The notes under the pieces were generated by a model, which was not told where the DNA came from, made no database searches, and worked only from the letters and a program-made list of their open reading frames with translations. A program made the position numbers and the translations under genes. Shown one piece after another: positions 8,951 through 17,392 of a DNA stretch of 64,000 bases. This DNA is from Sphingomonas sp. 67-36 (GTDB taxonomy: Bacteria > Pseudomonadota > Alphaproteobacteria > Sphingomonadales > Sphingomonadaceae): positions 155,040 through 219,039 of the forward strand of contig MKSU01000002.1 in assembly GCA_001897375.1 (NCBI GenBank), given 5' to 3'. The first letter of the stretch is position 1. Every line of letters begins with the position of its first letter.

Positions 8951-10048
8951 ATGAACTTCGATTATTCCGACGATCAGAAGATGCTGAAGGACGAAGCGCG
9001 CCGTTTCCTCGCCGCGAAATGCGATGCGAAGGTGGTGCGCGGCGTGCTCGATCATGACGACCGCGCTTATGATGCGGCGCTGTGGAAGGCAGTGGCGGAG
9101 CAGGGCTGGCTCGGCACCGCGATCCCGGAGGCTTATGGCGGGCTGGGGCTGGGCCATGTCGAATTGTGCGCGCTGGCGGAGGAACTCGGCCGCGCCTGCG
9201 CGCCGATCCCGTTCGCCTCGACGGTCTATTTCGTCGCCGAGGCGCTGATGCTGTTCGGCAGCGAGGCGCAGAAGGCGAAATGGCTGCCCCGGATCGCCAC
9301 CGGTGAGGCGATCGGCGCCTTCGCCACCAGCGAGCGCGCCGGGCCGGTGACGCAGGCGTCGCTGCATACGGTCGCGACCGGCGGCACGCTGTCCGGCGAG
9401 AAGATCCCGGTGACGGACGGCGACGTGGCGGACCTGATCGTCGTGCTGGCGAAGGACGGGCTGTATCTGGTCGAGAAGGGCGCGGGCGTCTCGGCGGAGG
9501 TGCTCCGGACGCTCGATCCGACGCGCTCGGCGGCGAAGCTCGTCTTCGATTCGGCCCCGGCCGAACGGCTGGGCGGGGACGACGGCATCGTCGCGATGCA
9601 GGCGGTGTTCGATCGCGCGGCGGTGCTGCTCGCCTTCGAGCAGCTCGGCGGGGCGGACCGCTGCCTCGAAATGGCGAAGGATTACGCGCTGGAGCGTTTC
9701 GCCTTCGGGCGCGCGATCGCGGGCTATCAGGCGATCAAGCACAAGCTCGCCGATATCTATGTGAAGAACGAGATCGCGCGGTCCAATGCCTATTACGGCG
9801 CATGGGCGCTCAACACCGCCGCCGCCGAACTGCCGCTCGCCGCCGCCACCGCGCGCGTCGCGGCGAGCGAGGCGTTCTGGTTCGCGTCGAAGGAGAATAT
9901 CCAGACGCACGGCGGCATCGGTTTCACCTGGGAGGCGGACCCGCAGCTTTATTACCGCCGCTCGCGGCAGTTGAGCCTCGTGGCGGGCGCGCCCGCGACA
10001 TGGCGCGAGCGACTGGTGAGCCAGCTCGAAATGCGCAACGCGGCCTGA
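8951..10048 (+). CDS. Acyl-CoA dehydrogenase family protein (short, subunit-like)
   Basis: A 365-residue flavoprotein of the acyl-CoA dehydrogenase family. The N-terminal helical part (DEARRFLAAKCD), the PEAYGGLGLGHVEL block, the FATSERAG region and the C-terminal QTHGGIGFTWEADPQLYYRR are typical. It is shorter than the classical 380-400 residues and is followed 15 bases later by a second, longer dehydrogenase. Such pairs in steroid and bile-acid catabolism form alpha2beta2 heterotetramers (FadE-type); that arrangement is inferred here from gene pairing. Confidence 0.95.
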   Translation: MNFDYSDDQKMLKDEARRFLAAKCDAKVVRGVLDHDDRAYDAALWKAVAEQGWLGTAIPEAYGGLGLGHVELCALAEELGRACAPIPFASTVYFVAEALMLFGSEAQKAKWLPRIATGEAIGAFATSERAGPVTQASLHTVATGGTLSGEKIPVTDGDVADLIVVLAKDGLYLVEKGAGVSAEVLRTLDPTRSAAKLVFDSAPAERLGGDDGIVAMQAVFDRAAVLLAFEQLGGADRCLEMAKDYALERFAFGRAIAGYQAIKHKLADIYVKNEIARSNAYYGAWALNTAAAELPLAAATARVAASEAFWFASKENIQTHGGIGFTWEADPQLYYRRSRQLSLVAGAPATWRERLVSQLEMRNAA

Positions 10049-10063
10049 TCGGGGAGAGCAAGG

Positions 10064-11269
10064 ATGGACTTCAACGACACGGCGGAAGAAGCCGGATATC
10101 GCGCCGCCGCGCGCGCCTGGCTGGAGAAGAACGTCGCGGAGCACAAGGCGCTCCCCCATGCCGACGACATGGCCGCCGCGCGAAGCTGGCAAGCGCGCAA
10201 GGCGGCGGCGGGCTATGCCCAGATCACCTGGCCGAAGGAATGGGGCGGCGGTGGGGGCACGCCGATCCAGGGCGTGATCTTCGGGCAGGAGGAAGCGAAA
10301 TTCCCTGTCCAATATGGCTATTTCACGATCGGCCTGGGCATGTGCGTGCCGACCGTGATGGCCTTCGCCGATGAGGAGACGAAGAAGCGCTTCGTCGGCC
10401 CGGCGCTGCGCGGCGAGGAAATCTGGTCGCAGCTCTTTTCCGAGCCGGCCGGCGGATCGGACGTGGCGGCGATCCGCACCCGCGCGGTGAGGGACGGCGA
10501 TGACTGGGTGGTCAACGGTCAGAAGGTGTGGACCTCCGGCGCGCATTATTCGGATTACGGCATCGTGCTGGTCCGCACCAACGTCGACGTGCCCAAGCAC
10601 AAGGGGCTGACGATGTTCTGGCTCGACCTGCGCTCGCCGGGGATCGAGATCAGGCCGATCCACCAGATGTCCGGCGGATCGAACTTCAACGAAATCTACT
10701 TCACCGACGTCCGCATTCCGGATTCTCAGCGGCTCGGCGCGGTGGACGACGGGTGGAAGGTCGCGCTGGTGACGCTGATGAACGAGCGGCTGGCCGTGGG
10801 CGGCGGCGTGGGCGCGTCGCCGAAGGAAATCCTCGCGCTGGCGAAGGACCTTGACGCGGCGGACGGGCCGCTGATCGCGGACCCCGCCTTCCGGCAGCGC
10901 CTCGCCGACTGGTATGTGCAGGCCGAGGGGCTGCGCAACACGCGGATGCGCACGATCACCGCTTTGAGCCGCGGGCAGACACCGGGGCCGGAAAGCTCGA
11001 TCGGCAAGATCATCGCCGCCAACCAGCTTCAGGACCTGGGCAATGCGGCGGTGGAGGCGGAGGATCAGTACGGGATCATCGCCGATCCCGCGCTGCTGCC
11101 GCTCAAGGGCCTGTTCCAGACGGCGGTGATGAACGCGCCCGGCCTGCGCATCGCCGGGGGGACGGACGAGATATTGAAGAACATCATCGCCGAGCGCGTG
11201 CTCGGTCTGCCCGGCGAGATCCGCGTCGACAAGGACGCCGCGTTCAGGGACCTGCCGGTCGGGCGTTGA
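10064..11269 (+). CDS. Acyl-CoA dehydrogenase family protein
   Basis: A 401-residue acyl-CoA dehydrogenase. Conserved parts include WPKEWGGGGG, QLFSEPAGGSDVA (flavin/substrate region), WTSGAHYSDYG and the C-terminal GGTDEILKNIIAERVLG, which matches the GGT-E-I-NIIAERVLG signature. It oxidises an acyl-CoA to the enoyl-CoA with electrons passed to ETF. It is the third gene of an operon with an SDR and a shorter dehydrogenase, probably as the partner subunit of the latter. Confidence 0.96.
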   Translation: MDFNDTAEEAGYRAAARAWLEKNVAEHKALPHADDMAAARSWQARKAAAGYAQITWPKEWGGGGGTPIQGVIFGQEEAKFPVQYGYFTIGLGMCVPTVMAFADEETKKRFVGPALRGEEIWSQLFSEPAGGSDVAAIRTRAVRDGDDWVVNGQKVWTSGAHYSDYGIVLVRTNVDVPKHKGLTMFWLDLRSPGIEIRPIHQMSGGSNFNEIYFTDVRIPDSQRLGAVDDGWKVALVTLMNERLAVGGGVGASPKEILALAKDLDAADGPLIADPAFRQRLADWYVQAEGLRNTRMRTITALSRGQTPGPESSIGKIIAANQLQDLGNAAVEAEDQYGIIADPALLPLKGLFQTAVMNAPGLRIAGGTDEILKNIIAERVLGLPGEIRVDKDAAFRDLPVGR

Positions 11270-11275
11270 GGAAGA

Positions 11276-11362
11276 TCAGGCGACGGCGCTGACGGCGTTG
11301 ACGTAGATCAGCAGCGCGGCGGTGGCGAAGGAGGCGAAGCCGAGGGCGAAGGGGCGGTACAT
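11276..11362 (-). CDS. Tiny single-pass membrane protein
   Basis: A 28-residue reading frame, MYRPFALGFASFA followed by a hydrophobic stretch ending in VNAVSAVA. A GGAGAGA ribosome-binding site precedes the ATG. It follows a second tiny gene (11395-11505) with the same layout of a short polar head, one hydrophobic segment and an alanine-rich end, so the pair looks like a real small-protein operon. Function is unknown; size and composition resemble single-pass small membrane proteins. Confidence 0.5.
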   Translation of the reverse strand: MYRPFALGFASFATAALLIYVNAVSAVA

Positions 11363-11394
11363 CTCTGGTCTCTCCGATGAAGCGGGCGTGCCGA

Positions 11395-11505
11395 TCAGGC
11401 GATCGGCACGACGGGAACGGCGGCGCTGACCATCAGCGCGGCGACGAACAGCGCGCCGGCGAGGCTCAGGGCATAATGGCGGGCGGTGGTGAAACGGTCG
11501 GTCAT
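11395..11505 (-). CDS. Small membrane protein
   Basis: A 36-residue frame beginning MTDRFTTARHYALSLAG and continuing as one hydrophobic segment to VVPIA. AGGAAAG stands about nine bases before the ATG. The polar head and one predicted transmembrane helix resemble the 28-residue product just downstream, suggesting an ancient duplication or a common type. A perfect palindrome lies about 73 bases upstream. Unknown function. Confidence 0.55.
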   Translation of the reverse strand: MTDRFTTARHYALSLAGALFVAALMVSAAVPVVPIA

Positions 11506-11577
11506 GGCTTTGGCTTTCCTGTTGCTGGCCGCCGAGGAGTTCGGCGGTTGATGCCGGCATAATTGCAGGAGCCGTGC

Positions 11578-11592
11578 CAGTTTTATAAACTG
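11578..11592. promoter_or_regulatory. Palindrome upstream of the tiny membrane protein pair
   Basis: CAGTTT-TAT-AAACTG is a perfect 6-bp-arm inverted repeat in an AT-rich gap (11506-11671). The gap separates the small-protein genes from the GGDEF gene, all on the minus strand. It may be an operator or part of the promoter; nothing else gene-like is seen in the gap. Confidence 0.45.
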
Positions 11593-11671
11593 TGTTGAAT
11601 CAGTATGTTATAAAAACAGCGCCAAAGGATATGGCGAAATACGCCGCACTTAATCGGCGCTGAACACCAAT

Positions 11672-12769
11672 TTAAGGCGCGATTTCCACGCGATCGCGCC
11701 CGGCGCGCTTGGCGGCGTAGAGCGCGGCGTCGGCGCGGGCCATGCCGGCCTCCTGGCGCTCCGCCGCGAAGGTGCGCGCGATCCCGGCGGATATCGTGAT
11801 CGTGCCGATGAACGCATCGGTGGAGCGCAGCCGCAGTCGCCGGCTCGCGACCGCGCCGCGCGCGCGTTCGACCAGGACGCGCGCCTCGTCCAGCTCGACG
11901 CCGACGAACAATATGCCGAATTCCTCCCCGCCCAGCCGCGCGACGAGATGGCCTTCGCATTCGGTGGCGAGCGTATGGCCGATCGTCTTGAGCACGCGAT
12001 CGCCGACGGCATGGCCGAAATCGTCGTTGACCCGCTTGAAATGATCGACGTCGCACACCGCGACCACGGCGGACGTGCCCGGCATGAGCGCGGCATAGGC
12101 CTCGTCGAACGCGCGGCGGTTGGCCAGTTCGGTGAGCGGATCGAGCCGCGCATTGCCGCGCGCGACGGCGAGCGCGGAGCGCAGTTCCTCGGTCTCGCGG
12201 GTCGCCACCTCCAGCCGTGCTTCCACCTGCCGGACGCGCTCCAGCATCGCGCCGGTCAGCCGCGCGATCTCGTCGATTCCCTCGCCCAGCGTGTCCTTGC
12301 GCATCGCGGCGGCGCTGGCGGCGATATCGCGGCCGAACCCTTTCGCCTCGACATGGATCGCGCGCACCGTATCGGCGAAGCCATCGACCTGTGCCTGCGT
12401 CTTGGCGATCAGCGCGGCGGCGTCGGCTTGCTCGTCGGGGGTGGGAAGCGAGGGCGCGACTCGCGGCGACTCGCCCGAATATTCCACCGCCGGCCCCGTC
12501 ACCGCCTCGCCGCCGAGCGAGACGATATCGTCGCGCGACAGCCGCACGCCGCCGTCGGTGATCGCCGCGACCGCGCGCGCCAGTTCGCCCTCGGGATCGC
12601 TAAGAACGTGATAGGAAAAGGAATAATGCGCCGGTTCGGGGCTCAACCGATGCTCGGCGAGGAACATCCCGATCCGTTCGAACAGCCCCAGCGGCGCGCT
12701 GCCTTCCTGTACCTGCCGCGCAGCAATGAACTCCACCGTCAGCATCCCTCTGGCGTGCGGCAGCCGCAT
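11672..12769 (-). CDS. GGDEF domain protein (diguanylate cyclase)
   Basis: A 365-residue soluble protein. A sensory/coiled N-terminal half (residues about 1-200, with FERIGMFLAEHRLSPEPAHY and an alanine-rich coiled coil) leads to a GGDEF domain starting at DPLTELANRRAFD. The active site reads RLGGEEFGI, an intact GGEEF. The RxxD inhibitory site expected just before it is missing (CEGH instead), so product feedback is unlikely. It makes cyclic di-GMP from two GTP. I chose ATG 12769; a TTG nine codons upstream or ATG 12745 are alternatives. Confidence 0.93.
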   Translation of the reverse strand: MRLPHARGMLTVEFIAARQVQEGSAPLGLFERIGMFLAEHRLSPEPAHYSFSYHVLSDPEGELARAVAAITDGGVRLSRDDIVSLGGEAVTGPAVEYSGESPRVAPSLPTPDEQADAAALIAKTQAQVDGFADTVRAIHVEAKGFGRDIAASAAAMRKDTLGEGIDEIARLTGAMLERVRQVEARLEVATRETEELRSALAVARGNARLDPLTELANRRAFDEAYAALMPGTSAVVAVCDVDHFKRVNDDFGHAVGDRVLKTIGHTLATECEGHLVARLGGEEFGILFVGVELDEARVLVERARGAVASRRLRLRSTDAFIGTITISAGIARTFAAERQEAGMARADAALYAAKRAGRDRVEIAP

Positions 12770-12838
12770 CTGACGGCCGCCGCGTGCGTTGTTCAAAGGG
12801 CTGGTATCGGCAAAGAGCTAAGAACTTGTGACCAGATG

Positions 12839-13378
12839 TTAGCGGGTCTTAAGCTTTCGCACCGCTTCCAGTGTCGACGTGATATGTTCCGCCGGGTTCA
12901 TGTCACTGTGGACGAAGACGATTTTGCCGCTGCGATCGATGACGTAACTGGTGCGGTTGGTAACTTGTCGGCCATTGATCGTGCGCGGCAGCGATACGTC
13001 ATAGCCTTGCACGATGTTCGGCCCGGCGCTGGCCACCGCGAACTTGCCGGCGCACTCGGCGGAGGAAAATTTCTGCAGGTCTTCAACGGTATCGGCCGAC
13101 ATGCCGATCACCGTCGCGCCCGCCGCGCGGAACTCGTCGACCTTCTCGGCGAAAGCCTTCGCCTCGGCGTTGCAGCCCGGGGTGAAGGCGGCGGGAAAGA
13201 AATAGAGCACCACCGGGCCGTGGCGCAGCTTCTCGGCGAGGCTGACGCGCACCACCTTGCCGGCGATCGCGCCGCGCGTGGTGAAATCGGGCGCTTTGGC
13301 CCCCGGCGCGAGCGTGGCGGCGGCGGGGACGGCGAACGCCACGGCGGCGGTGGCGGCGAACAGCGGGAGTAGGCGCAT
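12839..13378 (-). CDS. Exported peroxiredoxin (AhpC/TSA, BCP-like)
   Basis: A 179-residue thiol peroxidase with a signal peptide (MRLLPLFAATAAVAFAVPAAA). The peroxidatic motif PAAFTPGC carries the active cysteine; a later cysteine in SSAECAGKF may be the resolving one. The fold blocks GPVVLYFFPAAF, VIGMSAD and YVIDRSGKIVFVHSD are typical of Bcp/PrxQ-type enzymes. It should reduce peroxides in the periplasm. The gene is divergent from the hisN-like gene, with a 60-base gap. Confidence 0.93.
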   Translation of the reverse strand: MRLLPLFAATAAVAFAVPAAATLAPGAKAPDFTTRGAIAGKVVRVSLAEKLRHGPVVLYFFPAAFTPGCNAEAKAFAEKVDEFRAAGATVIGMSADTVEDLQKFSSAECAGKFAVASAGPNIVQGYDVSLPRTINGRQVTNRTSYVIDRSGKIVFVHSDMNPAEHITSTLEAVRKLKTR

Positions 13379-13438
13379 GTCGGGATCTCCTTGCGTACGC
13401 GCCGATCCTAGCGCGATCGCGCCGGGTGCGATAGGCGC

Positions 13439-14272
13439 ATGGCCATGCCGATCCGCCAAGCAGATATCGATCTCGCGCTCCGTCTCGCCGATGCGGCGGG
13501 CGAAGCGATCCGTCCCTATTTCCGTGCCGAGCATGGCGTGGAGATCAAGGCGGACCATTCCCCCGTCACTCTCGCCGATCACGCGGCGGAGGCGGCGATG
13601 CGCCGCATCCTCGACGCCGAACGCTCGGGCGACGGGATCGTCGGCGAGGAATATGGCGTGAAGGAAGGCGTGACCGCGCGGCAATGGGTGCTCGACCCGA
13701 TCGACGGCACGCGCAGCTTCACCGCCGGGCGCGCGATCTTCGGCACGCTGATCGCGCTGGTCGAGGACGGCTGGCCGGTGCTCGGCATCATCGACCAGCC
13801 GGTGCAGCGCGAGCGCTGGCTCGGCGCGGCGGGGCGGCCGACGACGCTCAACGCGCGCGAGATCCGTACGCGGCCCTGCGCGACGTTGGAGGGCGCGCTG
13901 CTCGCCACCACCAGCCCGCACGCCTTCAGCGGAGAGGAAGCGGACGGCTTCCTCGCGCTCGTGGCGGCGGTGTCGGGCGGCCATGCGCGGCAGGGGCCGG
14001 TCTATGGCGGCGACTGCTACAATTACGGGCTGCTCGCGGCGGGGCAGCTCGATCTGGTGTGCGAGGCGGGGCTGGCGCTCTACGACTTCGCCGCGCTGGT
14101 GCCGGTGGTGGAGGGCGCGGGCGGGCGGATGTGCGACTGGAACGGCGACCCGCTGACCTCCGCGAGCAGCGGGCAGGTGCTGGCGATCGGCGATCCGGCG
14201 CGGACCGACGAGGTGCTGGAGGCGCTGCATGGCCATGCGCATGAGGATGGGCACGAGCACGAGCATCATTGA
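13439..14272 (+). CDS. hisN: Inositol-monophosphatase-type histidinol phosphatase, His-rich tail
   Basis: A 277-residue Mg-dependent phosphatase of the inositol monophosphatase superfamily. Metal-ligand motifs are GEE (residues 69-71) and DPIDGT (86-91), and YDFAALVPVVEGAGG carries the later Asp. The overall layout matches alphaproteobacterial HisN, the histidinol-phosphate phosphatase of histidine synthesis; an inositol or other sugar phosphate is the alternative. The C-terminus has an unusual tail, HGHAHEDGHEHEHH, which looks like a metal-binding extension beyond the normal fold. Confidence 0.88.
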   Translation: MAMPIRQADIDLALRLADAAGEAIRPYFRAEHGVEIKADHSPVTLADHAAEAAMRRILDAERSGDGIVGEEYGVKEGVTARQWVLDPIDGTRSFTAGRAIFGTLIALVEDGWPVLGIIDQPVQRERWLGAAGRPTTLNAREIRTRPCATLEGALLATTSPHAFSGEEADGFLALVAAVSGGHARQGPVYGGDCYNYGLLAAGQLDLVCEAGLALYDFAALVPVVEGAGGRMCDWNGDPLTSASSGQVLAIGDPARTDEVLEALHGHAHEDGHEHEHH

Positions 14273-14419
14273 GGGTGCCAATTACTGGCCAACGAGCAGG
14301 CGCGTTTTTGCTCAGAGCTCCGCAAAGCCGGGCTTGTTGGTCGACGTGCCATTGTGGCATTTGCCCTGTGGCGGCTTTACAATGACCCTGCCGAGACTGG
14401 CCGCGTCGAGGAGGTTTTT

Positions 14420-14818
14420 ATGAAAGCCGCGTTTGTCGCTTTGGCATTGATGTGGCCAGCATCGGCTTACGCATCCAGCCCGGACAAGTTCGGTGAAATT
14501 TGCGTTGGTACCGAGACGATCTCGAGCGAAAAACAACCCGAGAAAATGGTTCCATATTCAATGACATTCAGCATTGACCTTGCCTCGGGTCATTATTGCT
14601 ACGCGGAATGTAAGGCTTGGCAAACCCACAAGATCAGCGATGCCACCTCCAACCCGATAAAGCTTGCCGATGTGCGTGGCGCTCCCACTGAGCGTTTACT
14701 GACTTTCGATCGCCGGACAGGAAAGTTAACCGACCATCAGGTCGTCACCCTGTTTGGCAAAGTTGAAGGATTTACCACGGCGACTTGCCAGGCAGCGCCC
14801 TTTCACGCGCCTGATTGA
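14420..14818 (+). CDS. Exported protein of unknown function, lower GC
   Basis: A 132-residue protein with a clear signal peptide (MKAAFVALALMWPASAYA) and an excellent GAGGAGG ribosome-binding site. The mature part has three cysteines (EICVG, HYCYAEC) plus one near the end (TATCQA), suggesting disulfides. No family is recognised. Base composition from about 14275 to 14818 is visibly lower in GC than its neighbours, suggesting acquisition. The 147-base gap before it holds no other feature. Confidence 0.75.
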   Translation: MKAAFVALALMWPASAYASSPDKFGEICVGTETISSEKQPEKMVPYSMTFSIDLASGHYCYAECKAWQTHKISDATSNPIKLADVRGAPTERLLTFDRRTGKLTDHQVVTLFGKVEGFTTATCQAAPFHAPD

Positions 14819-14872
14819 ATAATTCCCGAATCTCGTGCGAAATCGCTGGCCCGTCATCGTGAGGCGATCTCG

Positions 14873-15328
14873 TTAGTCCGATGGAGAGTGGCGCGCGTCC
14901 GTCGCTTCCAGCATCGCAGCTATATCCGCCGGATAGATCGTCTCCGGCCAGCGCGCGATCTCCTCGCGCGCGAACCAGCGCCATTGCGTCATCACCCGCC
15001 GCTCCAGCGCGGTGTGGCGCGACGAATCCACTTCCGCGCCGTCGATATCGACGCGGAACCAGCGTTCGTCGGCGATCACCTCGACGCGCTCGATGGTGAG
15101 GAACTCGACGATGCGCTGCGCCACCTCCGGGCCGGGATCGGCGTGGATGCCGGTTTCCTCCAGCAATTCGCGGCGCGCAGCGGCGGCGTAGCTCTCGCCC
15201 GGATCGACCGCGCCGCCCGGTGTGCACCAGAAGGGCGGCCGCTCGTCGCCGGTGTCGAAGCGGAACAGCAGTACGCGCCCCGCCGCGTCGACCAGCAGGA
15301 TGCGCGCGGCCGGGCGCTCGGCCCTCAC
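14873..15328 (-). CDS. NUDIX hydrolase
   Basis: A 151-residue NUDIX protein. The box is complete: G39, E45, then R53-E54-L55-L56-E57-E58-T59-G60-I61, inside GGAVDPGES and RRELLEETGI. It hydrolyses a nucleoside diphosphate linked to some other group; the substrate is not evident. The GTG start overlaps the bolA stop (GTGA), so it is translated as the second gene of a bolA-NUDIX operon. Confidence 0.93.
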   Translation of the reverse strand: MRAERPAARILLVDAAGRVLLFRFDTGDERPPFWCTPGGAVDPGESYAAAARRELLEETGIHADPGPEVAQRIVEFLTIERVEVIADERWFRVDIDGAEVDSSRHTALERRVMTQWRWFAREEIARWPETIYPADIAAMLEATDARHSPSD

Positions 15329-15615
15329 GCCGCCTCGCCGGGTGCGAGGGCGCGGATGGCGAGCGCGTGGACGTGATCGCGCAGCAGCTCGGCCAATGCC
15401 TGGTTGACCAGCCGCTGCCGCTGGACGCGCGACTGGCCGGCGAAGGCGGCGCTCTCCACGACGACGCGGAAGTGGCTCTCGCCCGATCCGTCGTCGCCCA
15501 TATGGCCGCGATGTTGCGCGCTCTCGTTGATAACATTGAGGCGCGTCGGGGCGAGCGCGGCGGTGAGCCGGGCGGCGATTTCACGGGCGACGGGGCCGGT
15601 GGCGATATCGGTCAT
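15325..15615 (-). CDS. BolA family protein
   Basis: A 96-residue BolA-fold protein. The block NVINESAQHRGHMGDDGSGE contains the conserved histidine, and the FRVVVESAAFAGQSRVQRQR segment is the helix-turn-helix-like part of the family. BolA proteins partner monothiol glutaredoxins in iron-sulfur handling. It faces the J-domain gene across a 24-base gap, so the two promoters overlap. In alphaproteobacteria bolA next to a J-domain gene and cobST is a recurrent neighbourhood. Confidence 0.93.
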   Translation of the reverse strand: MTDIATGPVAREIAARLTAALAPTRLNVINESAQHRGHMGDDGSGESHFRVVVESAAFAGQSRVQRQRLVNQALAELLRDHVHALAIRALAPGEAA

Positions 15616-15639
15616 CGTCCCTATATAGCGGGCTTTTCC

Positions 15640-16254
15640 GTGAAAGGCTCGGGACTGGTGCGCGAAAGGAAGGAACGACCGAACACGCGCTTTCACGGCC
15701 GGGTCGCGGGCGATCGCCCGTGCTCCGCGCCGGGCTGCGCCGAGCCGGGCGAGTTTCGCGCGCCGCCGCCCGAGGGCGTGGGCGGCGGCTATGACGGGCC
15801 GCCGGCGTTCCGCTGGTTCTGCCTCGATCATGTCCGCGCGTTCAACGCCGGCTATAATTATTTCGAGGGCATGAGCGCCGAGGAGATCCACGCCGCGCAA
15901 CGCCCGATCGCCGGGTGGGAGCGCGAGGCGCGGGCCTTCGCGCGCGCCGGCACCGATCCCGGCCCGCGCTGGGCGGATTTCGCCGATCCGCTCGACGCGA
16001 TCAGCGCGCGCTTCCGCCGCGAGACCCCGCCCGAGCGCAAGGACGGCAAGCCGCTGTCCGGGCAGGACCGCGCGAGCCTGAAGGTGCTGGGGCTGGAGCC
16101 GGACGCCGATCGCCACGCGCTGCGCCGCCGCTATTCGGAGCTGGTCCGCCGCTACCATCCCGATCGCAACGGCGGGGACCGCAGCCACGAAGGCACGCTG
16201 GCGAAGGTGATCGCGGCCTATCAGCAATTGCGGCAGGCGCCCGCCTTCGCCTGA
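15640..16254 (+). CDS. J-domain (DnaJ-like) protein
   Basis: A 204-residue protein whose last 65 residues form a J domain (LKVLGLEPDADRHALRRRYS) with the HPD motif at residues 173-175. The N-terminal part has cysteines in CSAPGCAEPGEF and FCLDH that may bind metal, and a conserved YNYFEGMSAEEIH segment. It stimulates a DnaK-type ATPase and has its own client domain. Start is GTG 15640. It is divergent from bolA; its usual downstream partner cobS lies 5 kb away. Confidence 0.93.
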   Translation: MKGSGLVRERKERPNTRFHGRVAGDRPCSAPGCAEPGEFRAPPPEGVGGGYDGPPAFRWFCLDHVRAFNAGYNYFEGMSAEEIHAAQRPIAGWEREARAFARAGTDPGPRWADFADPLDAISARFRRETPPERKDGKPLSGQDRASLKVLGLEPDADRHALRRRYSELVRRYHPDRNGGDRSHEGTLAKVIAAYQQLRQAPAFA

Positions 16255-16257
16255 GGG

Positions 16258-16917
16258 CTATCCCTCGCGCTTCATCCGTTCCTGCCGCGCCTTCTCGCGC
16301 TCGCTCGGCTCGCTGAGCTGGAAGTCGCCGATCGGCACCGCGCCCGCCGGCTCATAGGTGGCGATCGTGACGCCGGTGGTCGACACCCGATGCTCGACGA
16401 GCCTCAGCGCGAAGGGCGGGGTGCCGGGGCCGAACAGCCGCTTGCCCGCGCCGAGCACCACGGGGAATGTCATCACGAACAGCCGGTCGACCAGCCCCGC
16501 CGCGAACAGCGCGGGATACAGGGTGGTGCTGCCCTGGATCAGCAGGTCCGGCCCGTCGGACGCCTTGACCGCCGCGACCTCCTCGATGCTGGCGACGCGG
16601 CGGCTGTTCCGCCACTCCAGCGGATCGTCGCCGCGCGTCACGACGAACTTGGTCACGCCGTCGAACAGCGCACCCATCGGATCGTCCGCCCCGACATAGG
16701 GCCAGTGCGCGGCGAATATCTCCCATGTCTTGCGGCCGAGCAGCAGGTCGAACGGGCCGCCGAACATGCCGCCCATCGCCTGCCCCATCATCTCGTCCCA
16801 GAATGTCGCCGACCAGCCGCCGAGCGTGAAGCCGCCGGTCCAGTCCTCGCTCGGCCCGCCCGGCGCCTGCATCACGCCGTCGAGCGACTGGAACACCCCG
16901 CCGACGAGCTTACGCAT
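16258..16917 (-). CDS. Dihydrofolate-reductase-fold protein (RibD C-terminal-like)
   Basis: A 219-residue protein of the DHFR/RibD-C family. Visible features are [20 protein letters not shown], the LLLGRKTWEIFAAHWP block (nucleotide loop), the core RRVASIEEVAAVK segment and the late VLGAGKRLFG motif. These are NAD(P)H-dependent reductases of unknown substrate in most genomes. The C-terminus is highly charged (EREKARQERMKREG). It is the last gene of the seven-gene operon driven away from the HxlR gene. Confidence 0.92.
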   Translation of the reverse strand: MRKLVGGVFQSLDGVMQAPGGPSEDWTGGFTLGGWSATFWDEMMGQAMGGMFGGPFDLLLGRKTWEIFAAHWPYVGADDPMGALFDGVTKFVVTRGDDPLEWRNSRRVASIEEVAAVKASDGPDLLIQGSTTLYPALFAAGLVDRLFVMTFPVVLGAGKRLFGPGTPPFALRLVEHRVSTTGVTIATYEPAGAVPIGDFQLSEPSEREKARQERMKREG

Positions 16918-17392
16918 CAGCTGCCTCCGTCAGGTGGCGCGCCACTTCCTCAAGCTGGTCGGCGCAGATGCCCCAGCCCTCGGCGAAGCCCATCTCGTCA
17001 TGCGCTTTCGTATCGGCGGCGTTCCAGTGGCGCGCGCTGGCGCGATAGGCGGTGCGGCCATCGGGCGCATCGGCGAGCGTGAGCATGCCGACGATCGCCA
17101 CCGGCTGCGCCGCCTGCGGCGCCCAGCCTTCGCCGAGCGCGTTGGTGAAGACGATCCGCTCATTTGGCACCACCTCCAGCAACATGCCATCGCCGCCGTG
17201 CACCTCGCCCTCCGGCCCGTGCATCGCGAGATGGAAGCGCCCGCCCGAACGCCATTCCAGCGCGATGATCTCGGTCCCCCACGGACGCGGGCACCACCAT
17301 TCGGCGAGGTGATCGGTCATCGCCCGCCACACCGCGTCGCGCGGCGCGTCGATCACGCGCTCGATCGCCAGCTCGTTGTCGGCGCTGTTCAC
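16910..17392 (-). CDS. SRPBCC / START-like domain protein (AHSA1-type)
   Basis: A 160-residue START/Bet-v1 fold protein. The N-terminus ([18 protein letters not shown]) and the HPCPW-type loop around [10 protein letters not shown], then [13 protein letters not shown], match the AHSA1 branch, which binds hydrophobic ligands. GTG start 17392 overlaps the upstream stop (GTGA), and its own end overlaps the next gene by eight bases. It is coupled within the HxlR-linked operon. Ligand unknown. Confidence 0.9.
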   Translation of the reverse strand: MNSADNELAIERVIDAPRDAVWRAMTDHLAEWWCPRPWGTEIIALEWRSGGRFHLAMHGPEGEVHGGDGMLLEVVPNERIVFTNALGEGWAPQAAQPVAIVGMLTLADAPDGRTAYRASARHWNAADTKAHDEMGFAEGWGICADQLEEVARHLTEAADA

